Origin: Burkholderiales bacterium
GTDB taxonomy: Bacteria; Pseudomonadota; Gammaproteobacteria; Burkholderiales; Burkholderiaceae_C
Assembly: GCA_026932235.1 (NCBI GenBank)
Contig: JAIXKR010000028.1
Location: 1 to 42,608 of the forward strand
DNA length: 42,608 bases
Direction: 5' to 3'
In this document: positions 24,893 to 33,228 of the stretch, piece after piece
How the letters are laid out: each line of letters opens with the position of its first letter
Position numbering within the stretch: position 1 is the first letter of the stretch
Position numbers and translations under genes: made by a program
The notes under the pieces: model-generated
What the model saw: only the letters and a program-made list of their open reading frames with translations
Told to the model about the DNA's origin: nothing
Databases searched by the model: none

Positions 24893-26260
24893 TCAACGCC
24901 CTTCGACTTCGGCGAAGGCGGCGTCCAGCGCATCGCAGAGGACGTCGATCTCCGCGCGGTTGATGGTGAGCGCCGGCGACATGATGATGTTCGAACCCGA
25001 GGTGCGCACCATCGCGCCGCGGCGGTAGGCACTGCGCGCGACCGCGCCGACCTCCTTGGCGCCGCGCGGCAGCGGCGTCTTCTTCGCCTGGTCGGCCACC
25101 AGCTCCAGGCACACCATGAGACCCACGCCGCGCACGTCGCCGATCAGGCGCGAGCGCGAGGCGATGTCGCGCAGCCGCGCCATCAGGTGCTCGCCCTGGC
25201 GCGCGGCGTTGCCGACCACGTCCTCGCGCTCGAGGATGTCCAGGGTCGCCAAGCTCGCCGCCGCGGCCACCGGGTGGCCGCTGTAGGTGTAGCCGTGGCC
25301 GACCGAGCCGAGCGTCGCGTCCCCCTTCATGAAGCCCTCGGCGACGCGCGAGCCGACCGCCGTTGCGCCCAGCGGGATGTAGCCCGACGAGATGCCCTTG
25401 GCCAGGCACCAGAGGTCGGCCTTGACGCCCCACATGCGCGTGCCGAACAGGTGCCCGGTGCGGCCGAAGCCCGTCACCACCTCGTCGGCGATGAGCAGCA
25501 CGCCGTGCTTGTCGCAGACCTTGCGGATCAGCGGCCAGTAGTTGGCCGGCGGCACGATGACGCCGCCCGCGCCCTGCACCGGCTCGGCGATGAAGGCGGC
25601 CACCGTGTCCGGGCTCTGGAAGGTGATCTCGCGGTCCAGCAGTTCGGCGCAGATCTCGCCCAGGCGCTCGGGGTCCTCGGTGTAGGGGTTGCGGTAGAGC
25701 CAGGGCGTATCGACGTGGAAGCAGCCCGGCAGCAGCGGCTCGTAGGCGCGGCGGAAGTTGGTGTTGCCGTTGACGCTGGCGCCGCCGAAGTGCACGCCGT
25801 GGTAGCCCTGGCGCAGCGCGATGAACTTGACGCGATCGGCCTGCCCCTGCAGCTTCCAGTACTGGCGCGCGAGCTTGAGCGCGCCCTCGACCGCGTCCGA
25901 GCCGCCATTGCTGAAGAAGACCGCGGCGACGTCGTCGGGCGCCATCAGCTTCACGAGCCGCGCCGAGAGCTCGATCGCGCGCGGGTGCGTGGTGCCGCGG
26001 AAGGTGTTGTAGAAGGCGAGCTCGTCGAGCTGCTCGACGATCGCGTCGCGGATCTCGCGGCGTCCGAAGCCGAGGTTGGCGCTCCAGAGGCCGCCGACGC
26101 CGTCGACCATCTTGTGGCCGTCGATGTCCCAGATCCAGCTGCCCTCGCCGCGCGCGATGATGTCCGGCGGATGGTCGCGCATGCCCTGCGGATGCGCCAT
26201 CGGGTGCCAGAGGTACCGGGCATTGGCGGCCTTGAGCTCGTCCTTGTTCATGTGCTTCAT
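24893..26260 (-). CDS. Omega-amino acid/amine:pyruvate-type class III aminotransferase, 455 aa
   Basis: This fold-type I PLP enzyme has DGVGGLWSANLGFG near residue 52, SNGGSDAVEGALKLAR, the cofactor Asp in IADEVVTGFGRTG and the PLP lysine in LAKGISSGYIPLGA. It is close to beta-alanine/putrescine/taurine:pyruvate aminotransferases. The ATG overlaps the HAD gene's stop. Together with the aldehyde dehydrogenase of the operon it would turn a terminal amine into an aldehyde and then an acid. The substrate is an inference. Confidence 0.87.
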   Translation of the reverse strand: MKHMNKDELKAANARYLWHPMAHPQGMRDHPPDIIARGEGSWIWDIDGHKMVDGVGGLWSANLGFGRREIRDAIVEQLDELAFYNTFRGTTHPRAIELSARLVKLMAPDDVAAVFFSNGGSDAVEGALKLARQYWKLQGQADRVKFIALRQGYHGVHFGGASVNGNTNFRRAYEPLLPGCFHVDTPWLYRNPYTEDPERLGEICAELLDREITFQSPDTVAAFIAEPVQGAGGVIVPPANYWPLIRKVCDKHGVLLIADEVVTGFGRTGHLFGTRMWGVKADLWCLAKGISSGYIPLGATAVGSRVAEGFMKGDATLGSVGHGYTYSGHPVAAAASLATLDILEREDVVGNAARQGEHLMARLRDIASRSRLIGDVRGVGLMVCLELVADQAKKTPLPRGAKEVGAVARSAYRRGAMVRTSGSNIIMSPALTINRAEIDVLCDALDAAFAEVEGR

Positions 26261-26937
26261 CGCGGGTCCTCCATCGACACTCGCAGGCGCGCGGCGATCG
26301 CGGCCAGCGTGCCGTCGACGTCGCGCAGATCGAAGAACTGGGTCTGCAGGCCGGCGCGCTGCGCGCCGGCGATGTTGCGGAACTGGTCGTCGACGAAGAG
26401 GATGCGCTCGGCCGGCAGCCCCATGCCCTGCACCCCGAGCGCGTAGGCGCGCGGGTCGGGCTTGAGGATGTGCGTGTGCGTCGCGTCGACGATCACGTGC
26501 ATCTCGCGCAGCACGTCCATGCGAGAGATGAAGTCCTTGCCGTTGAAGAGCTCGAGCTCGTTGCTGAGGATGCCCACGCGCAGCCCCTTCTCGCGCGCGC
26601 GCAGGATCAGCTGGCGCATCTCCGGCCGCACGACGGCGTTCGGGTCGGTGTGCCGCAGGCGCGTCAGCATGCCCAGCATGTCCCAGCCGGGGTTGCCCGA
26701 GGCCTCGCCGATCTCGCGCGCGCGCTGCGCCCAGTAGTCGCGCTCGGTGATCTCATCGCGCTGCATCGAGCGCCAGAGCGGGTCGGTCTCGGGGTCGATC
26801 GGCCCGAGCCAGGTCAGGCTGCCCGCGGGCAGCCCGAGATCGGCCTCGGTCTGGCGGTGGCGCTCGAACATCGAGACGCTGATGACGCTGCCGAAGTCCA
26901 GCAGCAGCGCCTGCGGTTCTGCGGTGCGGATGCTCAT
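26257..26937 (-). CDS. HAD-superfamily hydrolase (subfamily IA), 226 aa
   Basis: HAD motif I reads LLDFGSV: the nucleophile Asp14 is present, but the second Asp of DxD is replaced by Gly, as in YihX-like and dehalogenase-like members. Motif II is GILSNE, motif III the lysine in HILKPDPRAY, and motif IV ILFVDDQ. It is a soluble hydrolase, possibly a phosphatase or dehalogenase-type enzyme. Its position inside the aldehyde dehydrogenase/aminotransferase operon (overlapping both neighbours by 4 nt) suggests a substrate within that pathway or a repair role. Confidence 0.82.
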   Translation of the reverse strand: MSIRTAEPQALLLDFGSVISVSMFERHRQTEADLGLPAGSLTWLGPIDPETDPLWRSMQRDEITERDYWAQRAREIGEASGNPGWDMLGMLTRLRHTDPNAVVRPEMRQLILRAREKGLRVGILSNELELFNGKDFISRMDVLREMHVIVDATHTHILKPDPRAYALGVQGMGLPAERILFVDDQFRNIAGAQRAGLQTQFFDLRDVDGTLAAIAARLRVSMEDPR

Positions 26938-28373
26938 GGCAGGGCCACGCTGACGAGCTTGACCTCGGTGCAGCCGAGCAGGCCTTCGAGCCCGCTCTCG
27001 TGGCCGTAGCCGCTGTCCTTGATGCCGCCGAAGGGCGTCTCCGGCTGCGAGACGCCGAAGTGGTTGATGCCGACCATGCCGGCCTGCAGTTCCTGACCCA
27101 GCCGGTGCGCGCTCGCCAGGTCCTTCGTGAAGCCGTAGGCGGCCAGGCCGTAGGGCAGCGCGTTGGCGCGCGCGATCGCCTCGTCCAGCGTGTCGAAGGC
27201 GTCCAGCAGCGCGATCGGGCCGAAGGGCTCCTGCTGCTGCAGCATGCAGCTGGGCGGCGCGCCCTCGAGGATGGTTGGCGCGTAGAACCAGCCCGGGCGG
27301 TCCAGCCGCTGGCCACCGCATAGCAAACGCGCGCCCTGCTCGAGCGCATCGTCGACCAGCGCCTGCATCTGCGCGCAGCGCCGCTCGTGGATGAGCGGGC
27401 CGACCTGCGTGCCCTCCTCCAACCCGCTGCCCAGCACCAGCGCCTTGGCACCGGCGACGAAGCCGGCGCGGAACTCGTCGAGCCGCGCGCGCTGCACGAG
27501 AAAGCGCACCGGCGAGGCGCAGACCTGGCCGGCGTTGCGGAACTTGGCCTGCACCGCCATCTTCACCGCGGCGCCGATGTCGGCGTCGGCGCAGACGATC
27601 ACCGGCGCGTGGCCGCCGAGCTCGGCGGTGTAGCGCTTCATGTGGCGCGCGGCGAGTTCGCCCAGCTGCTTGCCCACCGGCACCGAGCCGGTGAAGGACA
27701 CCTTGGCGATCACCGGACTGGCGATGAGCGTGGACGAGATCTGCGGCGGATCGCCCATCACCACCCCCAGCACGCCCTTGGGCAGGCCGGCGTCGTGGAA
27801 GGCGCGCGCCATCTCCAGGCAGGTGGCGGCGACCTGCTCGTCGGGCTTGATGATGACGCTGCAACCCGCGGCCAGCGCGCCGCCGAGCTTGCGCGCCGGC
27901 AGGTTGGCCGGGAAGTTCCAGGGCGTGAAGGCCGCCACCGGGCCCACCGGCACGCGCGCCACCGTCTGGCTGACGACGTTGGCCAGGCGCGGCGGCACGC
28001 CGCGCGCGGCCAGGCGCTTGCCCTCCTCGGCGAGGAAATCGATGATGTCCGCGGCCAGCTGCACCTCGCGCAGCGACTCCGCCAGCGGCTTGCCCTGCTC
28101 GAGCGTGAGCACGTGCCCGATCGCCGCGGCGCGCTCGCGGATGAGCGCCGTGGCGCGCGTGAGGATGCGAAAGCGCTCCAGCGCGAGCATGCGCGACCAG
28201 GCGGCGAAGCCGCGCTCGGCGGCCTGCAGCGCCAGTTCCAGGTCGGCCGCGCCGGCGCCGGCGTAGTCGGCCAGCAGCGTGCCGTCGGCCGGGTTGCGCA
28301 CGTGCACGCGCGTCGGCGAGCGTCCCTCGACGAAGGCGCCGTCGAGGTAGAGGCGGATGGGGGGATAACTCAT
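26934..28373 (-). CDS. NAD(P)-dependent aldehyde dehydrogenase, succinate-semialdehyde type, 479 aa
   Basis: The ALDH fold is clear: TPWNFPANLPARK, FTGSVPVGKQ, the general-base Glu in ELGGHAPVIV, the catalytic Cys in GQVCASPVRF, and EPFGPI near the C-terminus. The family branch is that of succinate-semialdehyde dehydrogenases. Start ATG 28373 begins the conserved sequence but has no clear ribosome binding site; an upstream in-frame start at 28472 would lie across the likely promoter. It is the first gene of the operon, divergent from a MarR gene. Confidence 0.9.
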   Translation of the reverse strand: MSYPPIRLYLDGAFVEGRSPTRVHVRNPADGTLLADYAGAGAADLELALQAAERGFAAWSRMLALERFRILTRATALIRERAAAIGHVLTLEQGKPLAESLREVQLAADIIDFLAEEGKRLAARGVPPRLANVVSQTVARVPVGPVAAFTPWNFPANLPARKLGGALAAGCSVIIKPDEQVAATCLEMARAFHDAGLPKGVLGVVMGDPPQISSTLIASPVIAKVSFTGSVPVGKQLGELAARHMKRYTAELGGHAPVIVCADADIGAAVKMAVQAKFRNAGQVCASPVRFLVQRARLDEFRAGFVAGAKALVLGSGLEEGTQVGPLIHERRCAQMQALVDDALEQGARLLCGGQRLDRPGWFYAPTILEGAPPSCMLQQQEPFGPIALLDAFDTLDEAIARANALPYGLAAYGFTKDLASAHRLGQELQAGMVGINHFGVSQPETPFGGIKDSGYGHESGLEGLLGCTEVKLVSVALP

Positions 28374-28418
28374 GGCGGGGGCAGGCGCAGCGCGCGCGAA
28401 CGGCACGCCGGAGAAGGC

Positions 28419-28450
28419 ATCGTCCGCGGAAATTGTTTCGTTGTCAACAA
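28419..28450. promoter_or_regulatory. ALDH operon promoter with MarR-type operator
   Basis: On the minus strand TTGACA (28447-28442), a perfect -35, is followed 17 nt later by GACGAT (28424-28419) as a weak -10. It is overlapped by the dyad TTGTT-N8-AACAA (28433-28450), which also contains the perfect palindrome GTTGTCAAC. The site lies between the ALDH operon and the divergent marR gene and would suit a MarR dimer that represses the ALDH operon. Confidence 0.6.
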
Positions 28451-28570
28451 GTATTATCCCGCTCACGCACACCGCCGGGCGCGCGTCGTCCGGGACAATC
28501 CCGTCCGTTGCGGCGAAGGCCCGGCACTACACTGCGCGCCGCCGAAGCCCCGAGTGGAACCCCGCCGCCC

Positions 28571-29137
28571 ATGCCCGTGAAAGACGCCGACGAGGCCAGC
28601 GCCAGGACCGTCGCGCGCAAGCGCACCGGCAAGACGGCCCAGGCTCCCACCCGGAATGCCGCGCCTGCGCGCCGCGTCGCGGTCAAGCGCGCCAACCTCG
28701 GCCCGATGGGCAAGCTCGAGGATTTCATCCCCTACAAGCTGTCGGTGGTCGCCAACCGGGTGTCGCAGTCGATCGGGCGGCTGTTCGAGTCGCGCTGCAA
28801 CATCGCGATGACCGAGTGGCGCATCATCATGGCGCTCTACGCCTACGGCGACCTGGTCTTCAACGAAGTCGTCGAGCGCACGAGCATGGACAAGGCGCGC
28901 GTCTCGCGCGCGCAGCGCCGCCTCGTCGACCTGGGCCTCATCCGCGCCTACGGCGACCCCGCCGACCGGCGCAAGGTCATCCTCAGCCTCGTGCCCGAGG
29001 GCGCGCGCATCTGCGAGAACCTGCTGCCCGAAGCCGCGCGCCGCGAGGCCTGGTTCCTGGCCGTGCTCGACGAGGACGAGCACCGCCAGCTCGACCTCAT
29101 CCTCGACAAGCTGATGAAGCGCAGCCAGGAGCTGTAG
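28571..29137 (+). CDS. MarR-family transcriptional regulator, 188 aa
   Basis: The winged helix is visible at residues about 75-145 (MTEWRIIMALYAYGDLVFNE, then MDKARVSRAQRRLVDLGLI and the wing DPADRRKVILSL). A Lys/Arg/Ala-rich extension of about 45 residues precedes the domain, longer than in most MarR proteins. It is divergent from the ALDH/aminotransferase operon, with a fitting dyad in between. It probably represses that operon until a pathway compound binds. Confidence 0.88.
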   Translation: MPVKDADEASARTVARKRTGKTAQAPTRNAAPARRVAVKRANLGPMGKLEDFIPYKLSVVANRVSQSIGRLFESRCNIAMTEWRIIMALYAYGDLVFNEVVERTSMDKARVSRAQRRLVDLGLIRAYGDPADRRKVILSLVPEGARICENLLPEAARREAWFLAVLDEDEHRQLDLILDKLMKRSQEL

Positions 29138-29152
29138 GCCACGCCCCCGCGG

Positions 29153-29187
29153 CGCCCGCAAGCCCCCCCGGCAGGGCAGCGGGCGCG
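29153..29187. terminator. Possible hairpin between marR and the dksA-like gene
   Basis: GCGCCCGC (29153-29160) and GCGGGCGC (29180-29187) are exact complements with a 19-nt loop between two converging genes. The stem is short and there is no T-run, so this is only a weak terminator candidate. Confidence 0.3.
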
Positions 29188-29206
29188 CCCTGGGCAAGAC
29201 AAAGCG

Positions 29207-29581
29207 TCAGCGCCGCCGGCGCTCGCGCTCGCTCCCGCATTCGATGCACAGCCGCGCCCAGGGCTCGATCTTCAGCCGGTCGTAGGCGATGTCGCCCTCG
29301 CAGTCCTCGCAGCGGCCGTAGCGCCCCTCCTGCAGCCGCAGCAGCGCGGCGCCGACCTCGCTCAATTCGGCGCGCGCGCGCTCCGCCCGCCCCAGATCGA
29401 GCTCGCGCGCGGCTTCGCGGTGCTTGACGTCGTCGCTGTCCGCGGTCAGCAGGGCGTGCGCGTGCTCCACGCGCGAGAGACCGCCCTGCTGTTCCCGCAG
29501 CAGGCGCTCCAACTCCTCGTGCCGCAGCCGCAGCGTGGTTTCCAGCAGTGCGCGCTGGCCGGGTGTCAGGTGCGAGCTCAT
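29207..29581 (-). CDS. DksA/TraR-type zinc-finger protein, 124 aa
   Basis: An N-terminal coiled-coil of about 80 residues is followed by a four-Cys zinc finger (CEDC, 17 residues, CIEC) near the C-terminus and a basic tail. Such proteins bind in the secondary channel of RNA polymerase. The protein is shorter than DksA itself and lacks the typical DxxDxA coiled-coil tip, so it is a DksA-like paralogue. AAGGAGG precedes the ATG with 6 nt spacing. It appears to be a single-gene unit. Confidence 0.85.
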   Translation of the reverse strand: MSSHLTPGQRALLETTLRLRHEELERLLREQQGGLSRVEHAHALLTADSDDVKHREAARELDLGRAERARAELSEVGAALLRLQEGRYGRCEDCEGDIAYDRLKIEPWARLCIECGSERERRRR

Positions 29582-29712
29582 CGTCAGCCTCCTTGATCGT
29601 GTTCGACGCGATTCCTGCGTGCTTTCCATTCTCCACCATGCCCTCCGGACGCCGCGCGGCGTCGGACGACAATGCCGCGCCGCCCCGCTGTCACCCCGTC
29701 CCGCCCCCGCCC

Positions 29713-30858
29713 ATGCTGCTGAACTTCGCCGACTTGCGCGCGAGTGCGCGCCGCCGCCTGCCGCGCTTCGTCTTCGACTACCTCGACGGCGCGGCCGAGG
29801 ACGAGCGCTGTCTGCACCGCAACGCCGCCGCGCTGGAACGCCTTCACCTGCAGCCCACCTGCCTGCGCGACACCGCCGAGGTCGATACCGCGGTCGAGGT
29901 CTTCGGCGCGCGCTGGGCCGCACCCTTCGGCGTCGCGCCGATCGGCCTGTGCGGCCTCGTGCGGCCCGGCGGCGACCTGCTGATGGCGCGCGCCGCCGCC
30001 GCCGCAGGCCTGCCCTACATGCTCTCGACCGCCTCCAATGCGCGCCTGGAGGCGGTGCGCGAGGTCGCGGGCGCGGCGCCGCAATGGCTGCAGCTCTACG
30101 TGATGGGCGAGCGCGGCATCGCCGAGCAGATGGTCCGCCGCGCCAGGCAGGCGGGCTTCGGCGCGCTCGTGCTCACCGTCGACGTGGCCGTCAGCGGCAT
30201 GCGCGAGCGCGACGTGCGCAACGGCTTCGCCCTGCCCTTCCGGCCCGGGCCGGCAATGCTGCTGGACATGCTGCTGCACCCCGGCTGGGCGTTTTCGATG
30301 CTGCGTCACGGTGCGCCGAATTTCGTCAACCTCACCGAGGACGGAACCGCAGGCAGCGCCGCTTCGCAGGCGGCGATGCTCGCGCGCACGATGGACCGCA
30401 GGCTCGGCTGGGAGAGCCTGACGTGGCTGCGCCGCCTCTGGGCCGGCCCGCTGCTGCTCAAGGGCGTGTTGCATCCGGAGGACGGGCGGCGCGCCCTGAA
30501 GCACGGTATCGACGGGCTCATCGTCTCCAACCACGGCGGGCGCCAGCTCGACGCGGTGCCGGCCAGCGTGAGCGCGCTGCCGGCGGTGCTCGACGCCGTA
30601 GACGGCCGCATTCCGGTCTTCGTCGACAGCGGCTTTCGCCGCGGCAGCGACGTCGTGAAGGCACTGGCGCTGGGTGCCAAGGGCGTCTTCGTCGGGCGCC
30701 CGGTGGTCTTCGGCATGGCCGCGCACGGCGAAGCCGGCGCGCGCGGCGCGCTCGACCTGTTCGCCACCGAACTGCAGCGCACGATGATCCTGCTCGGCGC
30801 GCCGCGCATCGCCGATATCGAGCGCGGCCACGTCGTTCGGGCCGATCCCCACGCCTGA
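29713..30858 (+). CDS. FMN-dependent alpha-hydroxyacid dehydrogenase (lactate/mandelate dehydrogenase family), 381 aa
   Basis: This TIM-barrel flavoprotein has FDYLDGAAEDE near residue 20, LYVMGERG, LTVDVAVSGMRERD, the FMN-binding LLKGVL, the catalytic His with Arg in SNHGGRQLD and VDSGFRRGSDVVKALALGA. It oxidises an S-2-hydroxy acid to the 2-oxo acid. L-lactate is the common substrate; S-mandelate is an attractive alternative, because its product phenylglyoxylate is the substrate of the padE-I enzyme 3 kb away. The sequence alone does not decide. It stands as a single gene, divergent from the dksA-like gene. Confidence 0.87.
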   Translation: MLLNFADLRASARRRLPRFVFDYLDGAAEDERCLHRNAAALERLHLQPTCLRDTAEVDTAVEVFGARWAAPFGVAPIGLCGLVRPGGDLLMARAAAAAGLPYMLSTASNARLEAVREVAGAAPQWLQLYVMGERGIAEQMVRRARQAGFGALVLTVDVAVSGMRERDVRNGFALPFRPGPAMLLDMLLHPGWAFSMLRHGAPNFVNLTEDGTAGSAASQAAMLARTMDRRLGWESLTWLRRLWAGPLLLKGVLHPEDGRRALKHGIDGLIVSNHGGRQLDAVPASVSALPAVLDAVDGRIPVFVDSGFRRGSDVVKALALGAKGVFVGRPVVFGMAAHGEAGARGALDLFATELQRTMILLGAPRIADIERGHVVRADPHA

Positions 30859-30955
30859 ACCCCGCGCCTGATCCCGACGGTCGACTGCCGGTGCACGGCG
30901 GTCGGCACGCTGTCGCCGCACGCCCCGGCTCGATCCCGTCTTCTCCGAAACGCGC

Positions 30956-31396
30956 TCAGCCCGCGGCCCTGCCGGCGTCGTGCGCGGCGAGCCGTTCGCG
31001 CATCGCCTTGACCTCGAGGTAATGCGCGGTCGTGTCGCGGCCTAGGGCGACCGAACCCAGCGCCGATCCCGCGGCGTCGAGCACCAGGCCGAAGCTGAAG
31101 TCGACGTAGAGCCGGCGCCCGTCCTTGTGCAGCGCGCGCGTCGTGCGCACGGCGTTGCCGCCGCGCGTGCGCCCCGACTCGATCGCACGCTCGTAGGCCG
31201 CCCAGTGCGGCGCGCGCAGGCGTTCGGGGATGATCACGTCGAGGCTGCGGCCCGTCACCTCGGCGGCGGCGAAGCCGAACACCGCCTCGGCCCCCGCATT
31301 CCAGTGCCGGATCAAGCCCTCGCGGTCGGCGAACACGACGGCATCAGGCAACTGCTCGGCGATCGCGGCGAGCAAGCGCAGTCTCTCTTCCTGCAT
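30956..31396 (-). CDS. Single PAS-domain protein, 146 aa
   Basis: One PAS domain fills residues about 5-130 (LPDAVVFADREGLIRHWN, GAEAVFGFAAAEVTGRSLDVIIPERLR, FSFGLVLDAAG). No output domain is attached. The pattern resembles the PAS modules that bind haem or flavin, but the ligand cannot be told. ATG 31396 has AGGAGAAG upstream. The start lies inside the last 53 nt of the uracil-DNA glycosylase gene, so the two may be co-translated. Confidence 0.78.
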   Translation of the reverse strand: MQEERLRLLAAIAEQLPDAVVFADREGLIRHWNAGAEAVFGFAAAEVTGRSLDVIIPERLRAPHWAAYERAIESGRTRGGNAVRTTRALHKDGRRLYVDFSFGLVLDAAGSALGSVALGRDTTAHYLEVKAMRERLAAHDAGRAAG

Positions 31397-32060
31397 CGGG
31401 CTTCTCCTGGCGCGCGCGGCCGGCATTCGCGCCGCGCGCCGTGGTTGGTCGATCGGCGGGCGCGGCGCCGGAAAGCACTTCGGCAACCCGCGCCTGCAGC
31501 ACCGGCAACACCTCACCCTCGAACCAGGGATTGCGCAGCAGCCAGCGGTTGTTGCGTGGGCTCGGGTGCGGCAGCACCAGTTGTCGCGGCCAGTGGCGGC
31601 GCCAGTTGCGCACGGCCTCGGTGATCGTTCGGCGGCGCGCCATCCCCTCGTCGGCGGCGTCGTAGCAAGCCTGCGCGTGGCCGCCGATGACGACCGTCAG
31701 TTCGATCTGTTTCAGCGGCGCGAGCAGGCGCGCGCGCCAGCGCCGTTCGCACTCCGGCAAGGGCGGGAGGTCGCCCGAGCGCCCGGTGCCCGGGTAGCAG
31801 AAGGCCATCGGCACGATGGCGACCAGGCGCGCGTCGTAGAAGGTCTCGGGCGAGAGGCCGAGCCAGGCGCGCAGCCGCTGCCCGCTGGCGTCGTCGAACG
31901 GGATTCCGCTCTCGTGCACCTTGCGCCCCGGCGCCTGCGAGGCCAGCAGCAACCGCGCCGCGGGATGCGCCTGCAGCACCGGCCGCGGCCCCAGCGGCAA
32001 CTGCGCCGCGCAGGCCGTGCACGCGCGTACCTCGCGCAGCAACCGGGCGAAGGGCGTCAC
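31344..32060 (-). CDS. Uracil-DNA glycosylase family protein (4Fe-4S type), 238 aa
   Basis: The cysteines CTAC near residue 14 and single ones in FCYPG and PECERR form the four-Cys pattern of Fe-S glycosylases. The motif ASQAPGRKVHESG is the first active-site region and HPSPRNNRW the second. The GTG start at 32060 overlaps the DUF488 stop (GTGA). A C-terminal tail of about 40 basic residues continues over the start of the PAS gene. It would remove uracil from DNA. The substrate range is not predictable. Confidence 0.82.
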   Translation of the reverse strand: MTPFARLLREVRACTACAAQLPLGPRPVLQAHPAARLLLASQAPGRKVHESGIPFDDASGQRLRAWLGLSPETFYDARLVAIVPMAFCYPGTGRSGDLPPLPECERRWRARLLAPLKQIELTVVIGGHAQACYDAADEGMARRRTITEAVRNWRRHWPRQLVLPHPSPRNNRWLLRNPWFEGEVLPVLQARVAEVLSGAAPADRPTTARGANAGRARQEKPDAGRETALARRDRRAVA

Positions 32061-32410
32061 GCTCGAGCCTGCTCCTGCAGCATCTGCCGCAGCACGACGG
32101 CGTTGTTGTGTTCTTCGTCCCTGGCGGAGTAGACCAGCGTCAGCTTCCCGTGCCGCGCGAGCTCCTTCAACTCCGCCCACGCCGCGCTGGCCTCGAGTTC
32201 CTTGCGGTAGCGGCTGCGAAACTCGTCGAACTTCGCCGGCTCGTGGCCGAACCACTTGCGCAGTTCGGTCGACGGGCCGACGTCCTTCAGCCACGCGTCG
32301 ATCCGCGCTTCGTCCTTGGATACCCCACGCGGCCAAAGCCGGTCGACGAGCACGCGCTTCCCGTCCGCCTCGGCGGGGGCCTCGTAGGCGCGCTTGAGCA
32401 GGATGTGCAT
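32057..32410 (-). CDS. DUF488 family protein, 117 aa
   Basis: The sequence has the DUF488 signature VDRLWPRGVSKDEA and the later segments WFGHEPAKFDEFRSRY and LVYSARDEEHNNAVVL. The function of the family is unknown. ATG 32410 has GGGAGA 5 nt upstream. It is the first of three overlapping minus-strand genes (DUF488, glycosylase, PAS). Confidence 0.85.
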   Translation of the reverse strand: MHILLKRAYEAPAEADGKRVLVDRLWPRGVSKDEARIDAWLKDVGPSTELRKWFGHEPAKFDEFRSRYRKELEASAAWAELKELARHGKLTLVYSARDEEHNNAVVLRQMLQEQARA

Positions 32411-32609
32411 GATGTTCTCCCCATTGCGCGGACGCCGCGTCGCCGGGGCCGCCCCGCCGCGCATCGAATCCGGCATGCGCATCGTGCGCCGGCCGGCGCG
32501 GGCGTGCGCCACGGTGCCGAATGAACATCGTGGGCGGTAGGGTCACGCCTGTCGTCGATCTCGAGTCGATCTCGATGTCGGTTCCCACCCGCGTGTATCG
32601 TTCCGACGA

Positions 32610-33146
32610 ATGATGCACATGCAAGCTCCACGGCATACTGGCGGGCGAACGCCTTGCCCCGTCGCGAGGCTCGCCGTCTGGCTGACCGGCATTTGCGCCG
32701 TGACACTCTTCAGCGGTCTGGCGATCTACTTGGCGCCGCTCGAACCCGGCATCCTCGCCCTGCAGCTGGCATTCACGCCGCGGGCCTTCGGCAGCATCAT
32801 CCACGCCTGGCCGCCGGAGCATCTGGCGCGATACCGGGCGCATCTGCCGGTCGACGGCCTGCTGCTCCTGGCCTACGGTGCGTTCGGCTTCCTGCTGGCC
32901 ACGCGAACGGCGCTTTTCTCGGCCGCCCGCGCAGGGCTCGGACGCCTGGCCGCCTGGACGCTGCCGCTGGCCGCCGCGTTCGATGCGATGGAGAACGTAT
33001 TGCATGCGTGGCTCACCGCTGCGCCGCGCTTTGGCGTTCCGCTCGCCTATGCCGTGTCCGCGTCGGCGTCGGCCACGAAGTGGATGCTCCTCCTCGTCTT
33101 CGGCGGCCTCGTCCTCCATGGGCTGCTGACCCGGGTGAAGGCTTGA
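32610..33146 (+). CDS. Hypothetical inner-membrane protein, 178 aa
   Basis: Four hydrophobic segments (about residues 19-42, 83-103, 110-128 and 152-172) suggest a four-helix membrane protein. I do not recognise the family. It is a lone plus-strand gene between DUF488 (divergent) and padI (convergent). The coding pattern is less GC-extreme at wobble positions than its neighbours, which could mean a separate origin, but this was judged by eye only. Confidence 0.65.
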   Translation: MMHMQAPRHTGGRTPCPVARLAVWLTGICAVTLFSGLAIYLAPLEPGILALQLAFTPRAFGSIIHAWPPEHLARYRAHLPVDGLLLLAYGAFGFLLATRTALFSAARAGLGRLAAWTLPLAAAFDAMENVLHAWLTAAPRFGVPLAYAVSASASATKWMLLLVFGGLVLHGLLTRVKA

Positions 33147-33228
33147 TCCCACCTGAACGCCAGGCGCTGGACGCACCGGCCCTGAAGTTTCCCGCCGTTT
33201 TCTGCGCGTTCGCGCAGCGGGGCCGAGC

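Noticed and set aside
28374-28472. N-terminal extension of the aldehyde dehydrogenase starting at 28472
   Set aside because: The extra residues are not part of the ALDH fold and the stretch holds the likely promoter and MarR operator.
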